In this document: in pieces, positions 21,510 through 33,110 of the stretch
How the letters are laid out: every line of letters starts with the position of its first letter
How positions within the stretch are numbered: the stretch's first letter is position 1
DNA from: Hermatobates lingyangjiaoensis
Lineage: Eukaryota; Arthropoda; Insecta; Hemiptera; Hermatobatidae
Assembly: GCA_026182355.1 (NCBI GenBank)
Contig: JAPFBL010001617.1
Span: 3,755,001-3,819,000, forward strand
Reading direction: 5' to 3'
DNA length: 64,000 bases
Program-made: the position numbers and the translations under genes
The notes under the pieces: generated by a model
Seen by the model: the letters and a program-made list of their open reading frames with translations, nothing else
The model's database searches: none
Told to the model about the DNA's origin: nothing

Positions 21510-22450
21510 AATTATAGGGAATAAGTTATAGTTTTAACGAAGAGACGAGAAATATGTAAATTGGAGAAATCATGAAAAAAACAGATGTTTGAATGAAGTA
21601 CTGCTACCAACTTCTACAACTATATAATATTATATAATCGTATACAGTGTATTTAAATTTTAGTCATATATATACATATTAAGTATGTTGACATGTTATA
21701 AAATACTGAACTGGAGGTCACTTAGACTTAATGAGACTAAAAATTACACTTAACACAGTAAAGAATAAAAGACAAAATTTTGTGGCTCAACAAAATGTTG
21801 ATGAGCGTTATTATCGTACTCTTACTGTAGTTTATACATTCTTATATATGTTACTCATTATGGATGCAGTCATGTTTTAATAAACATAACTCAATCTCAA
21901 CCTGCGTAACTTTCAGAGAGCTTTTTTATTTTCCTAATTGATTTTTCTTTTGAAGTAGTAAGATAAGACAAGTTATCAATGTTTCTAGTATTGTAATTCA
22001 CATTTACTGTAATTATAACCAAGGATGGTTTTATTGGAATGTAAATGAAGTTATAATTGAAAAAAATATTTGTTATAAATTTAGACGATTGTAAACGAAT
22101 TATAAAAATTTCTAATGGGTTTCAGAAATATTTGTGAGGATTACTTACTTCAATTTGTATATATATTACCTTATAATTACAACAAAGGTTAGTTGTAATA
22201 TAGGAGCTTCTGTAGAACTGATTCATCTATTATCAAATGAGATCAAAAACTGAACCAGGAAATAGGAAATCTTTCAAAGATGATAATTAATGATGAAACT
22301 GGAATTAGATTTTTAAAATGTGTTCTACACAAGTATATGAACTGTCACATTTTAAGTTACCTGAATAATTACTTGTTTGTAAAAGTTCTAAACTATAATT
22401 TTATATAATTATTATGTAATTTTTTATATAATTTGTTAACATGGGATTTA
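21510..22450. other. AT-rich stretch, nothing identified
   Basis: No coding signal or repeat partner seen. Confidence 0.4.
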
Positions 22451-22568
22451 TTACTGAATGGTCCAGAATTTGTCAGGAATAGTCAACCAAAAATGAATTG
22501 AATTCAGGTATAGGTCTGAGAAGGGCGGGAAGGGGGAAGTGGTGGGGAGATGGTGGGACACGGGTGAG

Positions 22569-22636
22569 TATATAAGGGCCAAGGGGCGGCGACAGTTGTC
22601 CTGCGCTGCTTCATCTACTCCAGCTCTCACGTGAGT
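22569..22636 (+). promoter_or_regulatory. Possible RNA polymerase II promoter with a short first exon
   Basis: TATATAAG at 22569-22576 stands in a GC-rich island (about 22500-22640) that contrasts with the AT-rich flanks. An initiator-like ACAGTTG lies about 25 bases downstream (near 22594), and a consensus splice donor CAC|GTGAGT falls at 22630/22631. That would give a first exon of about 35 bases without ATG, an arrangement common for short insect genes. I find no matching downstream exon, so it could be a fortuitous or transposon promoter. Confidence 0.35.
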
Positions 22637-22639
22637 AGT

Positions 22640-23085
22640 ATCATCATACCACATCACATATCACGTCTCAATCCCCCAGCCTCAACACCAACTCACCTGT
22701 AAACCCTGCTATCAAGCTAATACCTCGTGTATTCATTATTTTTTTTTATATATATATTTTTAAATTTTAAATTTAAAAAAAATTATTATGACTTTTACAC
22801 ATTTTCTGAGCAAATGGCCTACTTGATAGTGATTTTAAAAAAAGTTATTCATTTTTAAAGAAATATAATAATGTTAAATAATTTTTCTTTCCCTTTTTTG
22901 GAAAAAGATAAAATCTACTGGTCGGAAATGAATTATGTCCTTGGGAATTTATCGCATATGGTTTAATTGTGTGTATATATTTATTCATGAGCACACATAT
23001 TTTTTAAAAAAATCACATTTTGAGTACTTGCTCATTAATAAATCAGCACAAATTAAAAATTAGTTTCAATTTCAAAAAAAGAATA
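22640..23085. other. AT-rich stretch, nothing identified
   Basis: C-rich to 22725, then A/T runs. No feature. Confidence 0.4.
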
Positions 23086-23089
23086 ATAA

Positions 23090-23322
23090 ATTATTATATA
23101 TATATATATATGAATAATAATCAAAATAACACTTGATGTAATAAATGGATTAATTTACCACAATGAAACAAATTTGGAAACAATGCACTAAGGCCATTCG
23201 TCAACACATTATTTTTTAGTTCACTTGCTCTCTGAAGATGCGTTGACGAAAGGCCTTAGAGCATTGTTTCCAAATTTGTTTCATTGTGGTAAATTAATCC
23301 ATATATATATATATATATATAT
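23090..23322. repeat. Foldback, family 2, (TA)n at both ends
   Basis: Arms about 23135-23205 and 23230-23303: 'aaatggattaatttaccaca' against 'tgtggtaaattaatcc'. The right arm carries the hammerhead-like core; the left arm has lost CTGA. Confidence 0.85.
23227..23262 (+). ncRNA. Hammerhead-like motif, family 2
   Basis: GCTCT, CTGAAGA, TGCGTTGAC, GAAA, GGCCTT, AGAGC. Stem I is a perfect 5 bp, helix III G-GC-C is possible, and T precedes AGAGC at the cleavage position. Stem II is weak (CG/CG). Confidence 0.5.
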
Positions 23323-23754
23323 CACTGGCTTGTTGAAAAATAAATACGTAATACGCTTGTAACAAGCAAAGAAATATTGACAATATAAATTAATATGAAA
23401 ATTAAGTATTTTTTTTTATTAGATAAGTGAATCCAATTTGTTAATTTAGAAGAGGTTACGATGTATCTGTAAATATACTTATTTTACGAACATCTATCTA
23501 TATTTTATTGTGAATGACGGAATGACTATAATCCACTTATTACATTCAGTACGTATTATCATTGGAAGAAAAGAAAATACGATTATTTGGTTTAGCCGTG
23601 AAAAACCATTAATCGAATTTGGATACAAATGGATAGCGAGAATTTTTGGCAAACTTCAACTCACTACTGGAAAATTTTCTGTAATCTGTTGCACCTACTT
23701 ATCGTGTTACCGGTCGGCAAGGAGTTTAGATTAACCAAGAATATTTTCAAACAT

Positions 23755-23963
23755 ATATATATATATATATATATATGATTAAACCACAATAAGAAAAGGG
23801 AAAAAAGATTAAGATCCCAATTATCAGTTGGGTTTTTGACTCTGACGAAGACCGCTTGTTACGGTTAAAAGATCTTAGTCTTTTTTCCTTTTCATATTGT
23901 GGTTTGATCATTGATTGTTATTTCACGTGTTTATATTAAATCTTGTTATATATATGTATATAT

Positions 23964-24000
<37 letters not shown>
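23755..24000. repeat. PLE-associated foldback, family 1, with (TA)n
   Basis: The left arm is shortened (joins at 'gatcccaattatcagttggg'); the right arm is complete to 'cacgtgtttatattaaatct'. (TA)n at 23756-23776 and 23960-24000. Confidence 0.8.
23838..23880 (+). ncRNA. Hammerhead-like motif, family 1
   Basis: GACT, CTGACGA, A, GACCG...CGGTT, AAAA instead of GAAA, GATCTT, AGTC. Stem I intact; one key base changed. Confidence 0.4.
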
Positions 24001-24001
<1 letters not shown>

Positions 24002-24185
24002 ATGACTAAAGCACCATAAGAAAATTATGAATGGGGCAATGTCTTTGGACGATCTTTGGACGATGTAACTGGTTCTTTTCAGATTAACAGGATGACCTGA
24101 TAGCATCTCATTTCTGAATTTCTACTGTGATTTAGATGTTGAGTTTTATTTCACGTCTTTGTTGTGAAATCTTATATATGTGTTA
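24000..24185. repeat. Diverged PLE-like foldback
   Basis: Outer blocks ('atcaatgactaaagcacca' and 'gtgatttagatgttgag', 'tttgttgtgaaatctta') follow the family 1 pattern, but the centre is replaced and no core remains. Confidence 0.5.
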
Positions 24186-24189
24186 TAGA

Positions 24190-26340
24190 ATTTATAGTTA
24201 CTTATATACAGTTATAGAAATACTAATTACAAACGTGAAAATATGGAAAACTGTCTAATTTTATAATTTATCACATTATTTAACAAGTTTAATTTGCAAA
24301 ATATATATATTTTTTTAAATATAATATATATATTATTAAGAAATATTTTATCTGATCGCTTTTTAAAGATAAATTATTTTTTAAGTGATTGATCTTAAAT
24401 AACATTGTCATTTCAAATTTTTTTTATAGATGTTTCTAAAGATATAAAATAAACTTTAAAGTTTTCGTTAACAATCTCTAAGTTGATAACAGAAAGCCCT
24501 AATTAACGCTCCTATTTGTTTATTTACAGAAATTAAATAAATATTTATTTGGTTACAGTTAAAGAGTTAGGATAATACAAATAATATATGAGAACACAAT
24601 GGCAGTTACTTGAATTTGCGTTGTCTGTTTAAAAGAGTTTTTTTTTTATTCATAGTCCACAAATAGGAAATCATTAAACATTTTAAACATTTAGCTTATA
24701 TTTTTTAAGGGAGCCTAATTTATGTATTATGCGTTTAGCTTTTATAATGATCTAGTAAAATTCTTTGGCAATAAATATATTGGGATTTAAAAGACAATAT
24801 AATTTAATATGGAGTTTCGATTGAAATAAATAATTTTATGAGATAATTTTTGGTGTGAACGAGTTACCTTCACTCACTATTACAAAACAGAATATAAAGA
24901 AAAATATAGAAGGGAGTTATAACAATCATCTAAAATGAACACAATTATTAGGATAAATAATACTATATATTACTTTAAGCTGTTTAATTTTAAAATAATA
25001 TTGAGTTTAAGTGGAAAAAATAAAATTGATCTGAAGGGCATAATTTCAAATTTTAAATACTCAACACAAAGTACATGTTCTCCTACACAATAGACTGACT
25101 ATATGAAAGAACAAGTTTTAGTATCTGTGTTGTGAATATTTTTAATCAAAAGTTGTAACACACTTTCAACAAGCTAATACAGAATGGGTTGAAGTGATGA
25201 GTTGCTTTATCTCTCTTTAAATCAGTCACCAGTTTCTAGGTATGTTTAATTAATACTTTCTCCAAAATTTCAATTATGTAGACTTTTCAAAATTACTATT
25301 AAACATACCTTTTTATTTCTATGGGCCAATATTTCTTTCCTTAATCCGATCAAAAATAGTAAACTTGGAATTCAAGAACCCAAATTTTACAAATTTTGTC
25401 AACAAGTAATATTTACTAATAAATTTACGAAAAAAAATTCAAATCATCAGCATTCTACTCTGCCAAAACTGAATAATTATGAAAATCATAGAAAATTAAT
25501 TTATTTTTATATCCATTTTGTACTTGAATCAAGTAACGATAACCAATAAGTAAGAATAGAATAAGACTCATTGTAAAGTATTATTAATGAAATCACATGA
25601 ATCAGAATATAATTAATGATAAATTAACTTCAAATATTATAAATAGTTAATTCAGTAGATTTACCTTTTTTCGGGCTAAAATGATGAGAAAATGCAGAAA
25701 TTATGCAATATTGTGAACTAACTTTCAAATAGGATTTATTTCAATTGCTGATTATTGTTATTTATTTTAAATTTAAAAATAAATTCATTTTAAAATACTA
25801 TTTATTTTATAGTTAATTGATAATTAACTAGAAGTGTTAAATTAAGTTAAAAAAGATTGACAAGTCACTACAGGTGGAATTAAATATTCTATTCTATCGT
25901 CAAATAATGCAAAATTTATATACCATTTTTGGTATATAATTTCAATAATACCATACAAATGTTAAACGATATTGATTATTAAATTTTTGTTTTCCCGAAT
26001 CACCAAAACAACTGTAAAAAATAGTATCCATTTTGAGGTAAAGCACAATAAAGTCCCTGTCCTCTGTGTCAGAATTTGCAAAAGACAAGGGATTTATATA
26101 TTTCTATATATCAAGGGTTATGTATATGCCAATTTTCATTACGATCTGTGAAACGGTGGCACTTGTAGAGTGTTCACTAACTTTTGTATAAATACCTACC
26201 CAACTCTGCACAACCAGATATCATCAACATTAAAAACTGATTCAATACGAGTAAATCTGTCAAAATTTCCAAATTTTTATGATGTTCACTTTACATTATT
26301 TAGAGTGAAAAATAAAATTTAAACTTAAATTGTAAACTTT
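24190..26340. other. AT-rich stretch, nothing identified
   Basis: Over 2 kb with no supported gene, RNA or repeat boundary. Confidence 0.4.
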
Positions 26341-26344
26341 TATT

Positions 26345-28095
26345 TTTTACTTTGCTATAAGTAAAGTATAGTGATCATGAAAAAATTCGATTTTGAGATT
26401 TTGACGGAGTTATATGTTTTGAGGTCCCAGAAGTCGTTATATGATGTTTTCTCGATGATGTCTGTGTGTGTGTGGGTGGGTGGGTGAGTATGTTAGCATT
26501 GCTTGTTACCACGCTACGGTCCAGAATCTTTGATGGATGAACTTGATATTTTACAAAAAAAAATGGGCCCCATAGTGTAGATGATCCCTATTGTTTGGGA
26601 GGAATTATGCATGACGGGAAAGTTTTTTTTTTGCCAAAAACCTGTTTTCAGAAACCTTTTTTCTCCTAAACTGCTAATTCTAAAGTTTTGAAATTTTTGC
26701 ATTATCTTTGAGGTTACAAATGCAATAATAAAAAAATATACTCAGATTTTTAAAACAACCAGAAATTTTTTTTTTCAATGTTACGTAAAAATGTTGACTA
26801 ATAATTCAATCTCAAAGCTTGTGAGAGCGAGCGATACAAGCCATACCCAATGATGGATCAAAATGAAACTATGCCTAAAAATAGAACAATATGTAGAGAA
26901 TGAGATGAGATAATTTTTTTTCAAAATATCATTCGCGAAGGGGCGTTGAAGTATGATTTCTGTTTTCAGAAAATGTTTTTTTTGACTCTAAACGGCTCAT
27001 TAAAAAATCATGAAAATTTGACAAAAAATGGAACAAAAAATTAGCAATTCATAAAAAAATTAATAAAATTTCAATTACGGCAATTCTTGTCTAAGGGATC
27101 ACCTGCTATATTTGTCAAATTTTTGATATTTATTTACATTGTTTACATTGCCTAAGAAATTTTATGAGTCAATCCACTGAAATAAAACTGATGTTTATAA
27201 TGAAAAATTTAAATAATTTTTTAACTTATATGAAATATAGAAGGAATAATATTTTTATAACTAAAAAATCACCGGCAATAAACAAAAAATTTGTCTGCCA
27301 TGGTATGATGAATTTGTCTCACCAAATACTCTAATTAATCTATATATTGCAACCTTGAACAAAACTTGATATCAGATAAAAAATTGTTTGTGTTTACGAA
27401 TTATAGTATATTTGCATGATATTGAAGTGTGAGGAATGGACCCTTTCCTTAAGAAAGAGAAGTTATATTTGTTGACTAATATCAAGTTTTTTCTCTAGTC
27501 TAGTTTAATAGTTCATATTTATTATTTTCAAAAATTAGAAGCTCACAGCTATAAAAGTTTTAAATTATACTAAATAACAAGCATTGACCCGGACTAGAAT
27601 GTGCAAAACTGGCTAATTACTAATATATTGATTCCGAATATACGTTTACAGCACTTTATACAGGATACAGCATGCACGAAAAAGATAATACTTGCTCAGA
27701 AAGAATTGGTACATATGATTTTTGACAAAGAGGAAGGAAAATGATTTTATTAAATACTAAGAAGGCATAAAATTCCCAATATAATAATTCCTATAAAGGA
27801 CCAAGAATGTAAAACATAATTCAAAATTGAAATCTTTCGTTTGAAGATTAATACATGTAATTATCGTACATCCTTAATGATAAATTATCTTAAAACGACA
27901 TTTTTTCTTCAATGTTTATGATATTTTTCAGAGAAAATAAGAGCTTTTTCATGTTTTAAATTGGAAAATTTGACTTAAATATTCAATGTAGACATTATGC
28001 TTAAATGAGACATTATACATTATATACCCAAGAAGTTTGAAATTAAGTTCACTTATGGTAATGTTGAGTGTAGGCCACTCCAGATTTTTCTTTAA
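26345..28095 (+). repeat. Family X, longest copy (about 1.75 kb)
   Basis: Left end ACTTTGCTATAAGTAAAG. Right region 'ttcacttatggtaatgtt' is a decayed form of TTACTTATAGCAAAGTT, which is kept at 33882 and 53990. The two ends are therefore inverted with respect to each other. Interior blocks are shared with 12.7-14.2 kb and others. No transposase-like ORF. I read it as a non-autonomous element, class unknown. Confidence 0.65.
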
Positions 28096-28539
28096 AGTAT
28101 TACAGAGTATTATATAAGTAAAATATCAAACCTTTTCTTTTTAAATACTAAAAATATTGCATGTATTTTATTAGATGACTTTAATTTTTTGTGTTAATCC
28201 CGCTACAGTAAACAATTTTGGGTTTGGTTTCGGATTATCATACAAGAGAAACATAACGCAAATACTTTTTAAGATATTGCTTCAGGAACATGGTATTCAT
28301 ACTATGTTGTTATGTGAGTACAATTCCTTACTTTAATTTTTGTCTTCAATTAATATACAATCCAAATTACATGAGTTATTATTCTACTTATTAAATAACT
28401 AGCAAACGGTCCCGTCTTTGATAGTACGTTTTTCAAAAAATCGGAGATGATACATGGTATTCCAAAATATCATTAGAAATTATAGAATAGTAGAAAATAT
28501 CATTATTAGTACAGTGTTAAGTGAATGCCTGTGTATACA

Positions 28540-29260
28540 CCACATTAGCTATCTGTCCTTCAGGTTCATGGAAGAACAAAGAGTTGGAACCTCTGACTCT
28601 AGGGCATCCAAATACAGTTGACCATGTGAGGAAAACTTGGTCTCACTCACTTCAACTCCTGCGGTAGATAGAGTTTCCCTTGCAAACATCATTGCAAAAC
28701 AGACGCTGACGGGACAAAGCAATCGTTAATCGTTTGATGGAAGCAGATAGTGACTCGGAACCAATGGTATACGTGGTATACACAGACATCCCAATACCAC
28801 CCCCAGTTATGTTGTCCGCCTCTATGTCGCTATCTGTGCAGAGCACGAACTCAGAGTCGTGTCCCGTTGCACATTTTTGGGGCACTCAAGTTTCGTAACA
28901 TGAAATTTGTTACTGATACTAAATTGCAGCATGATTGGTGCTCCTACTTGAAGTTTTTACTCATGAGCAGGCAGTCCAGGAGCAGTCACGGAGTTAAGAA
29001 ATTCAGTTAGATAATGAACTGCTTCCTCATCACTACTCACTTTTGTTTACTGACTTGTAAGTTCTATCTTCGGCTTGACATAGTGTGAGAACTTGTTTTT
29101 TGATTTTTTTCCTAGTTTATTAGAAAGGTTTGAGAATTGATCGTTCACAAAACCATTTATTCTAAAAAGACAGAACATCTTGAACGCTGGTAAACAACTT
29201 GTCAATAAGCTCAAATACTCAATATAGTCATATACGCAAATGAAATTAAAATTTACTAAC
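28540..29260 (-). pseudogene. Helitron helicase remnant
   Basis: Minus strand, heavily shifted. The recognisable pieces are the region of 'FRINGFVNDQFSNLSNKLGKKS' (given here only as landmark 29165-29100), then the DIEADNITGGG block (about 28830) corresponding to the RYVIAADIMTG block at 8400, and the nucleotide block for the tail with 'agctatctgtccttcaggttcatggaaga' (28548-28576). Frames are broken many times. Confidence 0.65.
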
Positions 29261-29559
29261 ACTACCTACTTGCTACACCTGTATACTTTCAAAATAAACA
29301 TGTCTGTGTAGTTAGCTAAACACGGCTTAAAACTTCACAACTTTGCTTCTACGTTCAATCTTCAGTCCATTCAACGCTTAGATTTTACGCTAGACATACT
29401 CAAATCGAGTATCAAAGTTTCAACTTACTATGTCTCATGGTGGCCGAGTTTACTTGTGACAAAATTTAGCGGAAAAACCAACATAGACATTTTTCTCAGG
29501 CTGGATAATTTTTCTGGTTTGTCTAATAGATATACTTGTCATCTCCTAGTGGGGCTATA

Positions 29560-30230
29560 CTATACTATCTGTAGCTATAGTATAGGTTGTATTGGCTTAA
29601 TACTTCACGTGGTTCCTCGAACCGGGGGCTACAAGGGCCACTGACCCTACCTGCAGTTGAGCAGGTTCAGTAGGACCATTGGTCCGGAGTTTGATCCGAA
29701 GCTCTTAAAATATGTCCGTACTACGGGTGGTGGGGGCCCATGGAGACGTTCTCTCTCCATGCTAACTGAGGTTGGACTCGTAGTGGCTGTTGGTTCTCAC
29801 CCAGGTTGGATAGACCCTTCTGGTCGCTGTGTGAAAAGCAGTAACTTCTCGGGCGGATGCCTGCTTAGCATACCGGGGAGCTAGAGCCCCAAACCTTTTC
29901 AAGTAGGAACGGACTACGATGTCAGCCAAGTGGGCTGGAATACTGGTAGTTGTTTAATAGACGCTTTGGCTTTTGAAGGGCTACTCAGAGTGGGGAAAAA
30001 TGGATTCCTATCTCGTGTCCTTATATATTCGAAAGAGAGACCTATGGATCTACTCTGTCTGGAAGTTACAACGTCCAGGTGGCTTTTAGCCAACGAGAGA
30101 TTTTAATCTTTCTAATTCTCAGTCTTTTATGGTACCAGGACGCCCCATAATGGGGTCCAATATAGCTGTCAGCCTATAGGTGGCTGGCCACACGTAATCC
30201 ACTGGTTATCCTGGCCCCATGCCTTTACTT
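29560..30230. other. GC-rich block inside Helitron A
   Basis: Markedly higher GC than the rest of the window, with CTCGAACCGGGGGCTACAAG-like text. I see no counterpart in Helitron B. ORFs at 29657-29884 lack motifs. It may be captured DNA or another element's untranslated region. Confidence 0.45.
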
Positions 30231-30690
30231 TATTAGCATTGTTTATATGATTCAAATTTTTTTTTCTTACATTTATTTTAAATATATTTGCACTACTGTC
30301 ATCGGCGAGCACGCAAGCCACTGGGCTAGTCTGGTCCCATACCTTATTTTATTACCAGTGTTTAAATTACGCAAATATTAAATAAAAAAAAGTTTTTGTT
30401 AAATTTATTTTTAATATATTTGCACTACTCTCATCGGCGAGTACGCAATCCACTGGGCTACCCTCTCTCCATGCCTTTACTTTATTACCAGTGTTTATAT
30501 GACGCAAATATTAAATTAGAAAAATTTTTGTTACAGTTATGTATAATACATTTGCATTACTGTCATAGGTTAGGATGCAAGACACTTGCTACCCTGGCTC
30601 CATTTTGGGAATATAGTAATAATTTTCTTTTATGTAGTATTATTCAGGTAATAGACAACATATATTTAATTTCTGGTCTCTATCTCCACT
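30190..30690. repeat. Tandem repeat at Helitron A 5' side, about 3.7 copies
   Basis: The landmark 'cactgg..a.cctggc.cca' recurs at about 30197, 30320, 30450 and 30572, a period of 122-130 bp. Each unit also has 'tgcactactgtcatcggcga' and 'cgcaaatatta'. The same unit occurs in Helitron B. Confidence 0.8.
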
Positions 30691-30739
30691 GAAAATGGGT
30701 GAACAAACAAACAGAATCACGAACTTTATATATAGAGAT

Positions 30740-31080
30740 TATCTATTACTGCTGCTTAGAAAAATAATATGGGCTTCAAATTTGCGAAAAAGAAAATAAT
30801 ACTGCTGTCATATTTTTGTTTATTATTCTATTTTAGCAATTCAAACTATTAGAAATTTAATCTTATATGAATCAATTAGTTTTATAATATTTCAAATAGA
30901 CTATTTCTTATTGGGTATTTTTTTTATAAAATGGCATTTGCTTGCTCTTTTGAAATAATTCTTTTTCCGTAGTGATAATAATTGTACTATTCAAAAAGAC
31001 TATATTTAGTGTTACTTTGACACTCAAATAATCATAAGATAAATTGAACTCATATAAATAAAGAAAAATGTAAATAAAAG
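30740..31080. other. AT-rich stretch, nothing identified
   Basis: No feature seen. Confidence 0.4.
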
Positions 31081-31640
31081 AATTAATAATTAATTAATTA
31101 ATTAATTAATGGGCCCCATAGTGTAGATGATCCCTATTGTTTCATTTTTTTTTTGCAAAAAATCTGTTTTTAGACATTTTTTTCTCTTAAACTACTAATT
31201 TCAGAATTTTGAAATTTTCGCATTATCTTTGAGGTTACAAATGCAATAAACGAAAAATATATTCAGCTTTTTAAAACAACGGGAAATTTTTTTTTAATAA
31301 AATGTAAAAATGTTTACTTCTAATTCTATCTCAAAGCTTGTAGAGCTATAAAACAATACTGTTTGTAGATCAAGATGACACTATACCTAAAAATAGAACT
31401 TTATGTGGAGAATGAGTTGAGATAATCATTTTTAACATTACATTCACCAGAGAGCCGTTACAGTACATTTTCTGTTTTCAGAAAATGTTTTTTTGACCCT
31501 AAACGGCTCATTAAAAAACCATGAAAATTTGACCAGTAATGGAACCAGAAATTAGCAATTGATGAATAAAAAACATGAAACTTCAATCACTGGAAAGAGC
31601 AATAATGCTATAAAAACTGATTGTTTATACTAGACTAACT
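31081..31640 (+). repeat. (ATTA)n followed by family X fragment
   Basis: Seven or so ATTA units at 31083-31110 run directly into family X at 'gggccccatagtgtagatga' (31111), the interior block also at 26564. So this copy is 5'-truncated at a microsatellite. Confidence 0.75.
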
Positions 31641-31764
31641 GATCACCTGATGTACTTGTGATAAATGTAACGTGATGAGATTGTGATGTAACGTGAATAA
31701 ACGTAGAAGCCGCTGTTTATTTTAATGAAATGTGCTTAAGTGAAGAAATGCTGCCTTCATACAT

Positions 31765-31849
<85 letters not shown>

Positions 31850-31892
31850 CACACACACACACACACACACACACAACACACAGACACACACA

Positions 31893-31953
<61 letters not shown>

Positions 31954-32058
31954 CAGACACACACAGAAACACACAGAAGCACAAAGACACACACAGACAC
32001 ATACAGACACACACAGAAACACACAGACACATACAGACACACACAGACACACACACAC
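31765..32058. repeat. Long (CA)n array with GACACA variants
   Basis: About 290 bases of CA dinucleotides, with (CAGACACA)-type variant units at the right end. ORFs of up to 143 codons here (poly His-Thr or Cys-Val) are artefacts. Confidence 0.97.
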
Positions 32059-32059
32059 T

Positions 32060-32560
32060 TGATGTATCACCTCAATTATTTTTTTTGATCCATTTTGATA
32101 TAAAAATGTTGAGTGTTTTCGTATGTGAGTGTAGATCTTCATTTGTTATTTCTTTTTTTCATCTACAATAATTTCTCTTCTCAAAATCAAAACTGTTCCA
32201 CTCGGTTAATGCCTCAGACGCACGCGCTGTTGCATTACTTTTATTTCTTCTTATTAAATAAGAATACTGATATCTCTCTCTACAATACCACTTATTACAG
32301 TCTTTATATTTTATACTATAAATCAAATGAATTGGCAACTAAAATAGCATTTACTAACTTTGTGGGAGAATAAGCTAGCAAGATTAGGAGCAAGGTTAAT
32401 TATTAATTGGTTAATTTTTCTTATATGTTTCTTATATGTTGTTTTTTTCTCGTTTATTATTCTCGACTCCTTAGTTTATTTTTTATTTTCTGCTTCGCGG
32501 CAACACTGCGTCAGCCATCTTGCCAGAGTTCTTCAGTTGACTGTCGTCCCTCCGTCAATT
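32060..32560. other. Unassigned stretch
   Basis: Short hydrophobic ORFs only. 32490-32570 is less AT-rich and leads into a hammerhead-like motif. Confidence 0.3.
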
Positions 32561-32612
32561 CACTTTTTCTCCTGAGGACAACCGCCATAACGGTCGAAAT
32601 ATTGAAAAGTGA
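32560..32612 (+). ncRNA. Hammerhead-like motif, separate family
   Basis: CACTTTTTC, TC, CTGAGGA (32572-32578), ACCG/CGGT hairpin, GAAA (32596-32599), TATT, GAAAAGTG. CACTTTT and AAAAGTG pair as a 7-bp outer stem. The base at the cleavage position is G, which is not permitted, so it is probably inactive. (TA)n follows at 32657. Confidence 0.4.
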
Positions 32613-32832
32613 GTCCTTTGTTACGTTTCTTTCTATCTGTCACAGTTTGTTTTAAGTATATATATATATATATATTTAAAAACTTTATGTTTGATTTCCC
32701 TTCTTAACTTTGTTGAATGTTTTTCTAAACTTTAAAACCTTTTCTTTATAAAAAAAGGAAAAGTTTTGAAGTATCGGAGAAATATTCTGCTATGGGTCCT
32801 GATTATCTGGGTGTACATGGGTTATTTGATGC

Positions 32833-32875
32833 GACATGTTTCGACTCGACTGCTACCGCAGTCATCTTCGGGCAA
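32833..32875 (-). ncRNA. Hammerhead-like motif, separate family
   Basis: Minus strand: CCGAAGA (one change from CTGAAGA), T, perfect stem GACTGC/GCAGTC with loop GGTA, spacer, GAAA, CATGTC. GAAA-C-AT-G-T-C matches the short helix III plus GTC. Confidence 0.4.
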
Positions 32876-32919
32876 ATTCTGGATGACCACGTAATAGGTC
32901 TACTGGTTATAGAAACATA

Positions 32920-33110
32920 AGCCATGTCTCCTGTACGAGATTATTTTGTAACACGAAATCTTCACTTCGTGTTTAGAAAGTATCATTACTGCTGTGGCAA
33001 TACCAATAATATCGTATGCATCACTTGCCTGATATACCAAACCAGGCATGTATACGGGATAACAAGATCTGTTACTATATGTGCTACCTCCAGGATTAAA
33101 AACTAATAAA
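32920..33110. repeat. Dispersed repeat pair with 53.69-53.88 kb
   Basis: Shared blocks: 'gagattattt.gtaacacgaaatc', 'tattactgctgt' and 'atgcatca'. The 60-codon ORF here has no motif. Confidence 0.7.

Larger units (their letters stand above)
28399..30738 (-). mobile_element. Helitron A, both ends present (2,340 bp)
   Basis: Minus-strand 5' end TCTCTATATATAAAG at 30738, with A outside. 3' end CTAG at 28402-28399, with T outside. Insertion between A and T is the Helitron rule. Order from the 5' end: a 120-130-bp tandem repeat block (30690-30190), a GC-rich block (30230-29560), an internal region shared with 19140-19460, a helicase remnant, and a decayed terminal hairpin. Too short and too broken to be autonomous. 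Confidence 0.8.

Noticed and set aside
26345..28095. Complete LINE copy
   Set aside because: No ORF, no poly-A tail and inverted end sequences; reported as a non-autonomous repeat.
29657..29884. 75-codon ORF in the GC-rich block
   Set aside because: No motif, and GC-rich DNA yields such ORFs by chance; the block is kept as possible captured DNA only.
31717..32171. Overlapping ORFs up to 143 codons of His-Thr or Cys-Val repeats
   Set aside because: Pure translation of a (CA)n array in several frames on both strands.
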